Part shown: positions 10,538-24,000 of the stretch, in pieces | Position numbering within the stretch: position 1 is the stretch's first letter | Layout of the letters: each line of letters begins with the position of its first letter | From: Chamaelirium japonicum | Lineage: Eukaryota; Streptophyta; Magnoliopsida; Liliales; Melanthiaceae | Length of the DNA: 64,000 nt | NCBI GenBank assembly: GCA_947650365.1 | Contig: OX393553.1 | Location: forward strand, 62,743,055 to 62,807,054 | Direction of reading: 5' to 3' | Position numbers and translations under genes: made by a program | The notes under the pieces: generated by a model | Databases searched by the model: none | What the model saw: the letters and a program-made list of their open reading frames with translations, nothing else | Told to the model about the DNA's origin: nothing

Positions 10538-11044
10538 TGTGGGTGCAAAATCTGGCTAAAGCCCAATAGTGGGACCCACAACCCTGCCTGGGGCCCACAA
10601 GTCCAATGGTGGGACCCGCAGCCCTGCCTGGGGCCCATGGGTAAGACGGTGGGACCCGCAGCCCTGCCTGGGGCCCACTTGCACTATCTGGGGTCTGGTA
10701 AATCCCCCCGGTATTTACCAAACCCCGAATATTTCTGGGAATATTCCCCAGATAAACTAAGCCCTTATACATAGCAAACCCTGTAAATGATTCCAGATCG
10801 AAAAATCTAGACCATAATACAACTTTCTGTTTTCCAGAGCTCCCCGGGCTTTCTGGTTTTCAGATCCCCTCTCCACCCTCTGCTTACTTGTAAGAAGCAC
10901 TCATCGGCCTGTCGAGAGTAGCTCTACTGTTTACTCAGAGATAGTGGATTCCAAGGTTGCGTCTTACCGCACGGAGACGTAGGCTCCGGCCGAACTTCGT
11001 CACCACATCCTGTGTCATCTCTCCCTCTACCTTTCTGCTCTACA
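10538..11044 (+). mobile_element. Possible LTR (about 507 bp)
   Basis: Starts TGTGGGTGC after a purine-rich stretch (GGGAGAGGG) and ends CTGCTCTACA, with R-U5-like text (GTCTTACCGCACGGAGACGTAGG). Flanking 5-mers (gtaac, atgct) do not match, so a solo LTR is not supported; it may be a 3' LTR whose internal region includes the 36-bp array. Confidence 0.35.
10568..10687 (+). repeat. Three 40-bp tandem repeats
   Basis: Units start at 10568, 10608 and 10648, each built on GTGGGACCCGCAGCCCTGCC and TGGGGCCCA. Confidence 0.85.
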
Positions 11045-11654
11045 ATGCTTTTGTGACAGCCCAACAAGTGACCACTCAGCGCTTCGAAGCACGCCACATC
11101 CCGAAGGGTAAAACCTTCAATCGACTATTGGAGGAGGGTCACGTACGACGGCCGAAATCCTCCCCCACAAACACATCGACCAGCTCGAGTGGACATCCTC
11201 ACACCAAGACAGGGTACTCGCACCATCTACGACCACAACACGTTTCAACCATTGGTGCTAGATGATACATCCCCCCGTGTAGGGAGATCGTACTCACGTG
11301 ACACGACACAATGCGAGCATGGATTCATGCACCCTGAGGAGGCCGAGCCAGATCCCTTGCAGATCTGCCAGCCTGGATAATATAAAGCTTGTGTTCTGGG
11401 CATCCATCACAAGCCCAACATAGTAAGGAGTAATCACGACCTTCCTATTGTGGCACACGATGGAACCATGACCCCACGCTTAAAATAACGATCACGACAT
11501 TATGGCCAGGATCCATAGGATCACACGTGGATATTCTTCAACTATAAATATTTGCCCTCTCCCAGTGGGCTAGGTACACAAGCCGCTACACTTCAACTCC
11601 AGTCTTCTCATTATTCACACAAGCTTGGCCCGAAAAGAGCCTCAATCTTCTTGC

Positions 11655-11657
<3 letters not shown>
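11045..11657 (+). mobile_element. Truncated LTR-like fragment with TATA box
   Basis: A TATAAATA at 11543-11550 is followed by TTTGCCCTCTCCCAGTGGGC and CTAGGTACAC, the usual look of a U3/R junction. The fragment runs into a (TA)n tract. No ends or target duplication seen. Confidence 0.35.

Positions 11658-11723
<66 letters not shown>
11658..11723. repeat. (TA)n microsatellite
   Basis: About 66 bp of uninterrupted TA immediately left of a hairpin MITE. Confidence 0.95.
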
Positions 11724-11725
<2 letters not shown>

Positions 11726-11734
11726 CATATTAGG

Positions 11735-11858
11735 ATGCGGCATGTGGTGCGTGCAGTGTCGCACCGTAGCCGTCTGATGCACCGCTGCGGTGCGTGCGAT
11801 GCACACAGCGGTGCATCAGACGGCTGCGGTGCGACACCGCACGCACCGCACGCCGCAT
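11735..11858. mobile_element. Hairpin MITE, family with core GTGTCGCACCGCAGCC
   Basis: A 124-bp foldback. The left arm (from ATGCGGCATGTGGTGCGTGC) matches the reverse complement of the right arm with four differences in the first 53 bp. It sits between (TA)n and (TC)n/(TA)n tracts. Related copies occur at 24957-25005 (left arm only) and about 25263-25350. Confidence 0.8.
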
Positions 11859-11860
11859 TT

Positions 11861-12587
<727 letters not shown>

Positions 12588-12716
12588 GGGTCAGGATCGG
12601 ATGACCCATCAAATTTTGACCCAGCAAATAACCCAGCACCCTTTGATGCACCTAGAGGTTTTAGAATGGGCTGATTTTTTGTAGGCATGTTGTCTATGGG
12701 CTGAAAGTATAGTTGG
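12588..12716. repeat. Single arm related to the foldback elements
   Basis: CACCTAGAGGTTTTAGAATG followed by a TGGGCTGATTTTTTGTAGGC-like stretch mimics the order of motifs in an arm of the neighbouring foldback element and of 25388-25774. No partner arm is present. Confidence 0.35.
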
Positions 12717-12724
12717 AGGTTATG

Positions 12725-13588
12725 TTCGGGGTGCAACTCGGGTCAGGTTGGTTCGGGTTTGAGACAATCCGGAGCCGAATCGGACTAGTTCGGTTCTACC
12801 ATATTGAAACCCGAACCAACCCGACTTGAGCATAGACCCGAACGTAGGAATGGCAACGGTGCGGTTTAAAACCGTGGAAAACCGCACCGCATGGTGCGGT
12901 TTTTGTTTGCCAAAATATAAAACCGTCGCGGTGTGGTGCGGTTTCGGTTTTACCCAAAACCGCAAAAACCGCACCGTTTATACCATTATAATGTTAAACC
13001 GCGGTGCATCGCACCGCATGGTGCGATTTCGGTTTTACATATGGTACACCTCGCGGTGCGGGGCGGTTTTGGTGTCGCGGTTCGGTGTTGCGGTGCGGTT
13101 TCGGTTTTGCCCAAAACCGCACCGTTGCCATCCCTTCCCGAACCAGTCCAACCCACATTAAGGTCGGGTTGGTTCGGGTCGGTTTCCAGGTTGGTAGTTG
13201 GTCTAAAATAATAATGGCCATTGGCTAATTACTAGCAAGCTGGACGCCCACGATGGGCTTTAGGCTTTAGCTATCGATTGAGTTCTCTTGGTAGCTGGTT
13301 CAACGTTAGCAAACAACTAACGTTTACTTGGGTGCTAGTGTGATGTAGCCCAAACCCATGACATATATGTGGCCTAATCTATATGAGCTCGGTTCTCAGG
13401 TTGGATCGGGTCTACCCAAGCCAAATAAGAAACCGACTCGTATTTAGCCGGATCTACAAAACATAAAACCGAACCAACCCATTTAGTCAAAATACCCACC
13501 CAATCCTAGTCAAAATACCCACCCAATCCGACCCATTTAGGTCGGGTTGGGTCGGTTCTCGGTTATACCCGACCCAAGTTGCACTCGT
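12725..13588. mobile_element. hAT-like non-autonomous element (outer), GGGTCGGGTT ends
   Basis: The left end GGGGTGCAACTCGGGTCAGG is mirrored by the right end GACCCAAGTTGCACTCGT. Flanks are AGGTTATG (12717-12724) and AGGTTATA (13589-13596), a 7/8 match to an 8-bp target duplication. The ends are built from GGTCGGGTTGG-type reiterations. A second element (12844-13135) is inserted in it. Confidence 0.65.
12844..13135. mobile_element. hAT-like non-autonomous element (nested), AACCGCACC ends
   Basis: 292 bp with TIRs AGGAATGGCAACGGTGCGGT / AGGGATGGCAACGGTGCGGT and many internal GGTGCGGTTT and AAACCGCACC copies in both orientations. Flanks ACCCGAAC (12836-12843) and TCCCGAAC (13136-13143) match at 7/8. 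The host sequence is itself CCGAACC-rich, which weakens the duplication call slightly. Confidence 0.7.
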
Positions 13589-13596
13589 AGGTTATA

Positions 13597-14792
13597 TACA
13601 TCTAGGCTCAAGGGCCTAAGTGTTCTAGATAAATTATCTAAATAATGAACATAATTATTCGAAGTGAAGCATGGTCAAGATCAACAAGCTAACGCAATTT
13701 ATGTAAGAGAATTTATAAGAAAATAGTTTGGAGACACATATATCATAAACCTTTAAAGCGGTTAAATAAAATGTTTAAAAGAAGTTTTGTCTTGAAGATC
13801 AGTTATAAGAAAGCATTGAAGGCAAAAAAAAATAAGAAGACAACTCATTTGAGATACTTCAAGCGACTTATCATAAGCTCAAGAAGATGAATCCATATAT
13901 AATTATACACGGTTTACAAGTAGAAGGATGATTCAAACGTTTACTTGTGGCCCTCGGTCTATGCTAAAGAAGTTTCCAAAGACAAACCTTAAAGACTGAC
14001 AATTTTAATTGACACATCACAGCTAAAGAAAAAGTACAAAGGTATTCATTGTGACGATATTGGACGGTGATAGGGCTAGGAGGTGACCACCTCAGATCGA
14101 GATGGCTTTTAACTCAATTGTAAGATGCCTTGGGACCGATTAAGAGGCCAGTAATCATATTGGATCGACACAAGGCTTTGCCACTAAGTACCAGAAGGCT
14201 TCCTGCATGCGTATCGTGGTTATTATGCATTCTATGGGTGGGTAAAATATGCACCAATGAGAGTGACATGTAGCATACTCATTTGTCGGCAACAAAGGGT
14301 GACACTGGAAGTCAGACAGCGTTACCCAGCACTCGTTGGGACCCCGACAAGCTTCTAGTTGGGTTAAAAAACCAAAGGATGCTGAATAACCTGTACCGTC
14401 GGTTAGGCGAGAAAGAGGAGGTGCCACTTCAACTATCAACCTCGCCAACCGCAAGCCTGGCAGGAGCCTGAAGCAAGAGCTCTCGCCTCTGAACCAGTCC
14501 CCCTTCGCTGGCCTCCTTTGTCTGAAAGCTGTTGATGCTGTCTGCCTAAAATCCTCTGAACAATCAATAAATAGAAAAAAAATATAAACAGGAGAGAGAT
14601 TCGAAGAGGGTTATAGAGAAAGCAAGATCAGGTGTGTCAACATGTTTCAGAGCTTGTGAGAAGCTTGACAAGATGGCAAAATTCACAACTGGAAGCTGGG
14701 TGTAGGTGCAAAATTCACCCAGCTTTTCCTAGTACAAGATCTCCACTTCATCCCATCTACAAAGACCTGGTGAGCCAGGAAAGATTTGGTGC
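13597..14792. other. Intergenic region downstream of the sirtuin gene
   Basis: No gene recognised. It must contain the 3' UTR and cleavage site of the minus-strand sirtuin gene, whose stop codon is at 14795-14793; I could not place a polyadenylation signal with confidence. A short palindrome (GGGTGTAGGTGCAAAATTCACCC) lies at about 14698-14720. Confidence 0.5.
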
Positions 14793-15083
14793 TTAGGACC
14801 ACTTGGGTCTCTTTGGAGATGCTTGGTCACCACCGTTCGCGTCGTCGCTGCCCCTTTCAATTCCGTCGACGTCGAGGCTAGGGAAGATCTTATGCGCTCT
14901 GCTGGATTCCGAACTGTCGTACCGGAGGATGTTTGTCACGATGGCGTTGGTGGTGAGTTCGGACCTCGGTAGGGCCTTCCTCTCCAAGGCAGCATGCTGC
15001 CCGCAGGAGTCGTCCACGTCCGCAGCATCCCTCAGCCTCCAAAGGACCTCGTTTTTGTCGTGGACGAAGCTGTCTTTCACGGC
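14793..15083 (-). CDS. SRT1: SRT1 window exon 13 (terminal)
   Basis: Two hundred ninety-one nt, phase 0, 96 codons plus TAA. Starts [19 protein letters not shown], contains [12 protein letters not shown] and VTNILRYD (family features), and ends SPKRPKWS. The basic tail could be a nuclear localisation signal (inference). Acceptor CATGCAG. Confidence 0.94.
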   Translation of the reverse strand, partial: AVKDSFVHDKNEVLWRLRDAADVDDSCGQHAALERKALPRSELTTNAIVTNILRYDSSESSRAHKIFPSLDVDGIERGSDDANGGDQASPKRPKWS

Positions 15084-18000
15084 CTGCATGATGCCAAGAT
15101 ATGCTTTGAGATTAGTGTCTACAAAGCATCTATCATTTGTTATCTGAAAAATGACATACCCGTAAAGAATGTGTCGGCAAAATATATATTCTTAATCCTA
15201 AGCCAAGACCATTTTTGTCATAACCATTAATCCATGCATAGACTAGCGCACATATCTTCCCTATGTATATGAGCCTCACATGAGGACACATATATGCTCT
15301 ATATATATTGGCCCATTGGCCCTAATGAGAGATGACTCATTCTCTTCCAAAACCCTAGCCTCACTCTCTCGCTCTCTCACAGGGTATCAGAGCAAAGGTT
15401 CGGCCTCCTCGTCGTTGCCGGCCGTGGAATCTGAATTTGCCTCCTCTCCGATCGGCTGCTCGACACTCTCCGATCTAACACCCATAGTTGTCAAGGTGCT
15501 GTGAGTCGCATAACTAGTTAAAAGAAGGGTTTTGGGTTAAGATTTGAACCTTACTGCTTGAACTATAAATTCAACAGGAATCTTAAAGAATATTCTATCG
15601 CTCAAAGATAAATGCCTCATTGATCAGGAAGATTCACCAAAATATCTCAATCCTATATGACTGATGTAACTTATTTCCACCAAATTCTCGCATCCTTTTC
15701 TTTTGTGGTTATGATATCAGGAAGTATGAGTGGATGCATACAGAAGATATAAGCAAATGAGGTTTAGGATTACATGCACACCATGATACTTTTTCCCAAC
15801 TTATATCATAGGCATATATAACTGAAAAATCTGCCTTATAGGACATGAATTATGAGATTCTATAGATTTTCTTAATTGATGAATCATCTGAGACATAAAA
15901 AACACATCTAACCAATACGGCATGCATCATTACTGTCAGAAAAGTATCATCGATTAATCGTGATTATTACCAAATACATTGCATATACATGGGATGCACG
16001 TTAAATCATCAAAAAGTATAGACCGATGGAATTATAGATAAAGAACTATAATTGATTTATCATATTCTATAATAAACAAGGGTTCGAATAAGCACAAGCA
16101 GTGCATAACATGTTACCAAATAATGCTAAGAGCATGCCTCGAAATTGATAGGTTCAAGATTGCCATAGAGACATGTTTAGGGATAATGATCGACCGTATA
16201 GTATTCTTGAAGCCAGTTTGATTGTTGCAAATTATCTAGGCAGCAATTGTTCAGTCACAAGATTCCTTCTTGATGCATTAGTATGACCTTTCATCATCAA
16301 GTGCACTTAAAAGATGGTTAGAATTCCAAAGTAGGATGATGCGACTGAAACTGCTAACACACACCACCACTAAAGGCAAAAACATGGAGCATAAAATTAA
16401 GCGTACAACTTTGAAAGTTATATTTACTATTCAAATAGGATTTTAACAAGAGTCAGTTGCAATCATATAAGTATTTTCTGTGGTCCAAAAGAAAACTCCA
16501 AATCTTGGGAAAATAGAAATATAAGTGGTCAACCTATGATCTCTCACCTGGAAATCGATTGGCCACTCAATTGAAGTGCATGGGCAGCCACAACCATCGC
16601 TGAAGTTGAACTTCAGTGCCACTTTGAATGACCGTTTCCTTGCTGTCTCCCTAATAAACAACAGGATGGAGAGAAAAGAAACGAAATTGCTTATGAATAA
16701 AACAAGTACATTTCATGAAAAAACTGAGCAAGTTATTACATTGTTAATCACATGAACTTGATCAAGATACCTTTTCAGATAAAATGGTTGCTTATGTAGG
16801 AAGGCAGCTTTTAAGTCTGGTCTCTCAGGGAAGGAAATCTAGCTCACAGCACAAATGTTCATCATGATATAGAGGTTAAATGTGCCATAAAAGAGTTCAA
16901 ATAACAAGCAATATACGTGGAGAATGGAAATTGGAGTTTAAATGCATAACCAGTTTCTCTAGATTGACTTAGTAGAGCTAGCATGGGCAAACAGAAAGCA
17001 GAACTAAGTATGATTATATTACCAACCTTCATGGCTAAATGAGTTATTAAGGTTTAAATAGCAAGCAATATAGTGGTCAAAATTTTACGAACAGTTCAGA
17101 AATAAGTTAAATAACCATCATGTACTGAGGGCAATCGCATATGATACAGCCTTAGTCATATGAACAAAGGGAAAAAGGGGAATATATTACCAATCACAAA
17201 TCATTAATGCAATTGAAAAATCCGAGTAGCTGCAATATACATTAGAGCATGAAGCCAAATATATATAATTACACAATAAAAGCTGAGTTTGATTATATAT
17301 AATCAATGTGGATCCATCGTTAGTTTGTCATGAGGATGACAAATCAACCTGAAGTAGGAAAGACGACACTTAAATGCAAAGAGGTGTCAAGGATCGTTGT
17401 GCACCCATGGAAAATCATGTCTATATAAAGACGATCACAAAAGCTCACTCCGAGAATAAAAGCTGAGTTGAGCTGAAAAACCATCCGTGAAGAAAATAAA
17501 AGACATCCCGAGTCTTGGACCCTTACATCACATGTCACCAGCACCTCCGCTGAAACACAGGGCATGCATTTCCCCCAAAAAGTGATGAATTATCTCCAAA
17601 GTAGCAACAGCAGAGCAGAGATAGGCATAGGAAAGAGAGCTGGCAGGGAATGCAAAGTATGCATTGAAATAGAAATGACCTCGAACGTGCAATACCATTG
17701 GAGAAGCTGAAAGTAGAAACACACAGACACCAGGAGGGTAAAGCGCCACATGCAGAAGTATAAATGACAACCAAAGTGCTTGAAACACTTAATGAATCAT
17801 TGATGCCACACTGGCAGACATGAAGGATGCTAGAAGATAATAGGGCACATGCTGGCGAGTTGAGTAATGTACAAAATCATTCGCATGCATGACACCACTG
17901 CCAAAGTGCCAGAGAAGCCTCTGAAGATGCATGAAGATCCATAGAATTCCTCAACAAAGGAGTGCAACTAAAAGGAAGCAAAGCACAGTGCTCTCTATTG

Positions 18001-21000
18001 TTAACTTGAGGAGATATTGCTGGCACATGTGCCGAATCGTTAGGACAAAATATATTCTTACAAGACCAAAATGAAGCTACACCACACATTTAAGTGGTGT
18101 ATAAGAAAACGAATCACACTCAATACATGAATCATATATAGACAAGTTTGTACAAAATGTACACTAATACAACATGATGCTCATGTACAACCCTCTCAAG
18201 CACAAGGGGTTCCTACATTACTACATATGCTTTCTATTGTTAACTTCAGAAGATATTGTTGGAAACTGTGTCCCGAATCTCGCTAGGGCATAATATACAA
18301 TTACAATAGCATAGCAAGGCTACACCACACACTTAAGCAGTGTAAAATTCCCATAAACAATAACACTCAAAAGTTTGTACAATATGTATACTAGCAACAT
18401 GACGTTCATGTACAATCCTATCAAAACTCAATGGAAAATGGAAATTACATAGAATGAGAGTGGAACATTAGAAGAATATGTTTGTATGAAAGTGACATTC
18501 AAAGGCTCCCCTGAGGATGAATAGAAGATGCTAAGGATGCTGCAGAAGCCACTACAATAGCATAGTGAGGCTACACCACACGTTTAAGCTGTGTATAAGC
18601 CCATAAACAATAACAATCAAAAGTTTGTACAATATGTATACTAGCAACATAACGCTCATGTACAATCCTATCAAAACTCAATGGAAAATGGAAATTACAT
18701 AGAATGAGAGTGGAACATTAGAAGAATATGTTTGTATGAAAGTGGCATTCAAAGGCTCCCCTGAGGATGACTAGAAGATGCTAAGGATGCTGCAGAAGCC
18801 ACTACAATAGCATAGTGAGGCTACACCACACGTTTAAGCTGTGTATAAGCCCATAAACAATGACAATCAAAAGTTTGTACAATATGTATACTAGCAACAT
18901 GACGCTCATGTACAATCCTATCAAAACACAATGGAAAATGGAAATTACATAGAATGAGTGGAACATTAGAAGAATATGTTTGTATGAGATTGACTTCCAA
19001 AGGCTCCCCTAAGGGTGAATAGAAGATGCTAAGGAAGCTGCAGAAGCCAGTGAGAGGAGAAAAAGAGTATATACAGAAATAGAATTGCAGGGCTACTACA
19101 CCACATGTCTCCACGAGGCTGGTGTTGAGTTGTTGTCAATATCACATTCAAAGAAACTTATTGGCCGATCGATTAGACAGGAAAATCGGCCGATCAGTTT
19201 GGGAGCTTGTTGCAAGGCCTAAATGGGAGAGTGGATGACTACAAGTCGGTGTACATGATAAAAGAGGATTCTCCAGGGGCTGGCGATTATCCAACGATGT
19301 GTTTTCACCAGTGATAGAACTATGGTTTTGAAACTCGGTCGATACTGAGTCGTACCAGTCAAACGGAACCGATACCCCTCCCCGAATCCAAAACCAGACT
19401 CGTATCGGCCGATACATGTCCGTATCGATAGAGTCAGACAAATATCAGCTAAGTGGGGCTAGTTTCGAGCACATGGGTTTTTTTGGCTTTTGCCCCAACC
19501 ACTTATATAAGAGGAGGCTCGAGTATTGTTTCTTCACACCAAGCATAGATAAGAGAGCAGAGAAAATAAGAAATAAGAGAGAGGAGAGGAGAGAAAAAGA
19601 GAAGAGAAAAAAAAAAGTGAGAAAAAAGAGGAGAAAAAGAGAAGGGAGAAGACAGGTGAAAATAAGAAAGAGGAGAGGAGAGAAGAGAGAGAAAAGATTA
19701 GAAAGAGTCAACATGTCGAGTTCTTCTAGAACTTATAAATAGAAAATGTTGTAGAAAGCGAAAATGTTACAGAGAGATAATGTTGTAGTGCTGTAGAGAG
19801 TGAAAATGTCAAAGAGATAATGTTGTAGGTTAAAAAAATTCCAGAGTGAGAATCTTGTATATAGAATGTGTTATGAAATTATATATGGTAGAGAGAATGT
19901 TTTAAAGAGAAATTTCTCTACAATAAGTTGGAGAGAGAACATTAATGTTGTAGCGAGAGAGTACTTTGTTGAGAGAATATGTTATAGTTTGTTTAGATAG
20001 AATGTTTTATTACTTTGACAATTATTTCAATGTCGTATACATGATGGGAACATGCATTGCACGTTCCGACCATATTGACAATTTATATATTATCGCACCC
20101 AGCTTTCTGATGTGGTGAACCACACACATGAAAGTAGTAGATATAATATGTTATCGCACTCAACCGTCCGATGTGGTGAATCACACTTAGCCCTCCAATT
20201 TCGTAAATCGCACTTGGCACTTGGCAGTTTGATGCGGGTAATCCTTCTAGGTCATTTGATACAAGCAATCCAGCTCGATGCACACCAAAGTTTTTGTGGT
20301 GTGTAGCACAATAAAGTATTGTAGAAACAAAATGTTGTAGGTAGAAAATGTTTGAAGAAATGATTTTTACAAATTGACCCCTAAAAACTTCCTTATTACA
20401 TATAAATCCTGCAAAATCAATATTTATATATAAACTTTGAGAACTCGGTTTCGGTTTCGGTTTCGGTCCGACCCCCGGGGATCGGTTCAGCTACTTCGGC
20501 GGTTTCGGACGGAGTTTTGGTGGCTTCGATTCTTTATTAAAAAATAATTTTAAAATAAAAAATTTTATTAAAAATTAATTATTCTTATTTTTATTGATTT
20601 TTTATAATTTTTGTAAATTTTTATATATTTTTACTATTTTTCTAATTTTTACCCTATTTTTTCTATATTTTTTGTATTCTTTAGATTTTTTATCTTATAA
20701 TAGTATTATATATAGTATATTTTATAACTTATCAGTTATAACTTATAATTGATAAGTTATCAATTAGTAGTGCATGCTCGTGCCTGTCGGCACTGAAGCG
20801 GGCAGCCTTCGGTGGCAACACACATGTCGACACTGCAGCGGGCCTCCTTCGGCGGCAACACACCTGAAACGCCTTCGACAACAAAATACTTTCAACGACA
20901 ACACCGGCATTCATAAGGACACCCATTTCCTCGGCCGTGCCGAGTGGCACGAAGCGGGTGCCTTCGACGCGACCAACTCTCCCTCCCCCTATAATCGATC

Positions 21001-24000
21001 AATCACAGCTGTCTCTGTTCGAACGGATTCCTCGAGATCGACCCGATGGTTTGGGACGGCTGAAATTTTAGCAGGCGGTTTAATAGTCGTTGATGCGAAC
21101 AACGATTAAGGGACGAACGGTCAGGTTTAGTGCAATTTCAATGGGCCGGGATTTTAGGGGTTTAGTGCAGTTTAAATGGGTTGGGATTTGAAACCAAGGA
21201 GAGATCATGCGTTGATTTTTAACGAATGATTAGATCTATTCGATTCATTTTTTTTTTCAATCAGCTTGTCCTAGTCAGCTTTTTTGTTTCGTTTTGTCTA
21301 GTCAGCACAAAACCGACGTCCCTTGTTAGTTTTGAATGGTTAGATCTATTCGGTTCATTTTTGTCCAGTCAGCTTGTTCTAGTCAGCTTTTTTGTTCCAT
21401 TTTGTCCAGTCAGTACAAAGCCGACGTCCCTTGTTATATAGACTACTGCATGCCTGTGCCTGTCGGCAATGCAACGGACCATCTTCGGCGGCAATACATC
21501 TGTCGGTACTGCAACGGACCACCTTCGGCGGCAACACACCTGAACACCTTCGACAAAAAAACATTTTCGACAACAACACCGGCATTCATAGAGACACCCA
21601 TTTCCTCGCTCGTGTCGATTGGCACGAAGCGGGCGCATTTGGCGCGACCAGCTCCTCTTCCCCCTATAATCGATCAATCACAATTGTCTCTATTCGAACG
21701 GATTCCTCAAGATTGCCCCGATAGCTTGGGGTGGTCGAAATTTCAACAGGTGGGTTTATAGCCATTGATGCGAATAACGATCACGGGATGAATGGTCAGG
21801 TTTAGTGTAGTTTAAATGGGCCAGGATTTTAGGGATTTAGTGCAATTTAAATGGGTCGGGATTTGAAACCAAGGGAGCTAGGGAGTTGGTTGATGGGGAA
21901 ATAGAGATCGTGCGTTATTTTTGAACGAATGGTTAGATCTATTCAGTTCATTTTTGTCCAGTCAGCTTGTCCTAGTCAGCTTCCGTTTTGTCTAGTCAAC
22001 ACAAAACCGACGTGCCATGTTATATAGATAACCTATAACCTAAATCAGAGCAGAGTTAAAAGGGGTGGGAGTGGGATCGGTTTAGGGTTTTACAACCCTT
22101 TTGGCAACGGTGACCAGGAGGAAGTGGAGAGAGAAAGAGAGAGGCAATGGGGACGACGGATCGGTCGATGATGACCTGGATGGCGGATCAGGGAGGCGAC
22201 GAGGACATGCTTTTTTTTCTTCTCTTCTCCTCTCCTCTCCTCCTTCTCTTCTCTCCTGTAGACTGAAACCAGGCGGAGGGGTATTATCGGGCCAAAACCC
22301 GATCCGAAACGGATCAGTTTCAGTTTCAGACGAAACTTTAAACCTTGATATAAACCCTTCATATTATCCTTATCTTGCCTACCGACCCTCTGCTAATAAC
22401 CATTAACAAATTCCTGACCTAAATGTGAAATGACGAATTTACCCTCACCTTTGGTTACCTTAATCAACCATCTTTATTGGAAATGGGCTTAACCAGAATT
22501 TCACATGGACCAAAGTCGAATCTAACTTAGACCAAACCCTAAGTATCACCACTTAGAGGGGTATTTATGGGTTTAGAAGGGTAAGAAATAAAAGAATAAA
22601 TAGTTCTTAATAATAATTACCAAATAAAGGAATATTCTAGGAATATTCATTTATTTTCCACGTTAGTTAACTGCAAGAGTCGATATGCAAGCCTAAGAGA
22701 CTCGAAGGGGTTTATATGTAAACATTGGAATTAGAGGGTTTATATGTAAATATTAATAAAAGAGAGTATATGTTATAGAGATAAGATATATGGTAGAGAG
22801 AATATGATAGAGAGGGTATATTATGTTATAGAGACAGTCTATAATATATAATGTAGAGAGAGAATATTATAGAAAGAGAACAATAAAGAGAGAAAATTGT
22901 TGTAAAAAGAAAATGTTGTAGAGCAAGAAAATATGGTAGTGAAAATGTTTTTGATACAAATGGTTATAAAGAGAACATTATAGAGAGAATATATGCTATA
23001 GTTGTTTTAGAGAAAAAAAAAAATGTCGTCAATGATTCTTTTAAAAATTAGTGTTCTGTACAGTTGTATGAAGATTATTTGGATAACATGTACTTGAAGA
23101 ATCTTCCTCAAACAGGCACGTATTGCACGTGCCGTCAACTAGTAGTAACAATAGAAAAGTATTGTAACGACTTACTTGACTCACTATGCAATCATCATAC
23201 TACAAAGCAATCAATTGTGTAGTGGTGCAGTCACTTCACCATCAGAGCTTCAACTTCAGAAGAGCATAAATGAAGATTGAGTCAGCAATGCCATTGGCAA
23301 TTGGTCCATCCTAATTTGTAAGTCCCCCACTTCCTGGGAAAGATATAACAGTATGTCATTCTTTTCTTTTCTTTCTTGTATTTTTTTGGTTCATTCTATG
23401 TTTCCTAATTGTACTCCTACCAACAGGAATTAGAGCTCGGTCTCCTTACCGAGACTCAAACCTACAACCACCGCTGCTAAAGGGATGCCAACAACAGGGC
23501 TAACCCCCATTGGCTGTTTGTCAGTCCCAGTTCTTACTATCCAAATAGAATTGAATTTTCTATTTCATCATGATCAGTCATTCCACCACCTCATAAACTT
23601 CAATCAAACAACAGATGTGATATCTAAGTTTGTTCGCACCCAGTTCTTTCAAGATCACACAAAGCAATATGAGATCTGCTACCACATTATGCAACATCAC
23701 TTCCACTCTGACACGACATTTCTCCAATGCATCTATCTGATCAGCCGACCAATTTGCTGGTGTCTTCATGAAATCACATACACTAAAGGATCTCAAACTT
23801 CTTTGAAGATATATTAGCAGCTCCACCATCATCATCTCTTCAAGTTGAAAATCATAACTCAAACGAATTACAGGTCAGACTTTTTTTCAGCACGAAAATA
23901 CATGTGGCAAATATATGCTTGTTTTACGAAGTTGAAGCTGCAATAAACGATATGCCTTGGGTTAGGAAGGAGGAGCCGTATATTGGGTTATTAAACCTGC

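Noticed and set aside
10538-11044. Solo LTR with target duplication
   Set aside because: Flanking 5-mers gtaac and atgct differ.
20048-20070. Second Helitron terminus
   Set aside because: A GGAACATGCATTGCACGTTCC palindrome is present but no CTRR follows at the right distance.
23578-23862. 94-codon minus-strand ORF as a possible SRT1 exon
   Set aside because: No sirtuin similarity; the plus strand over the same bases reads as a copia RNase H end.
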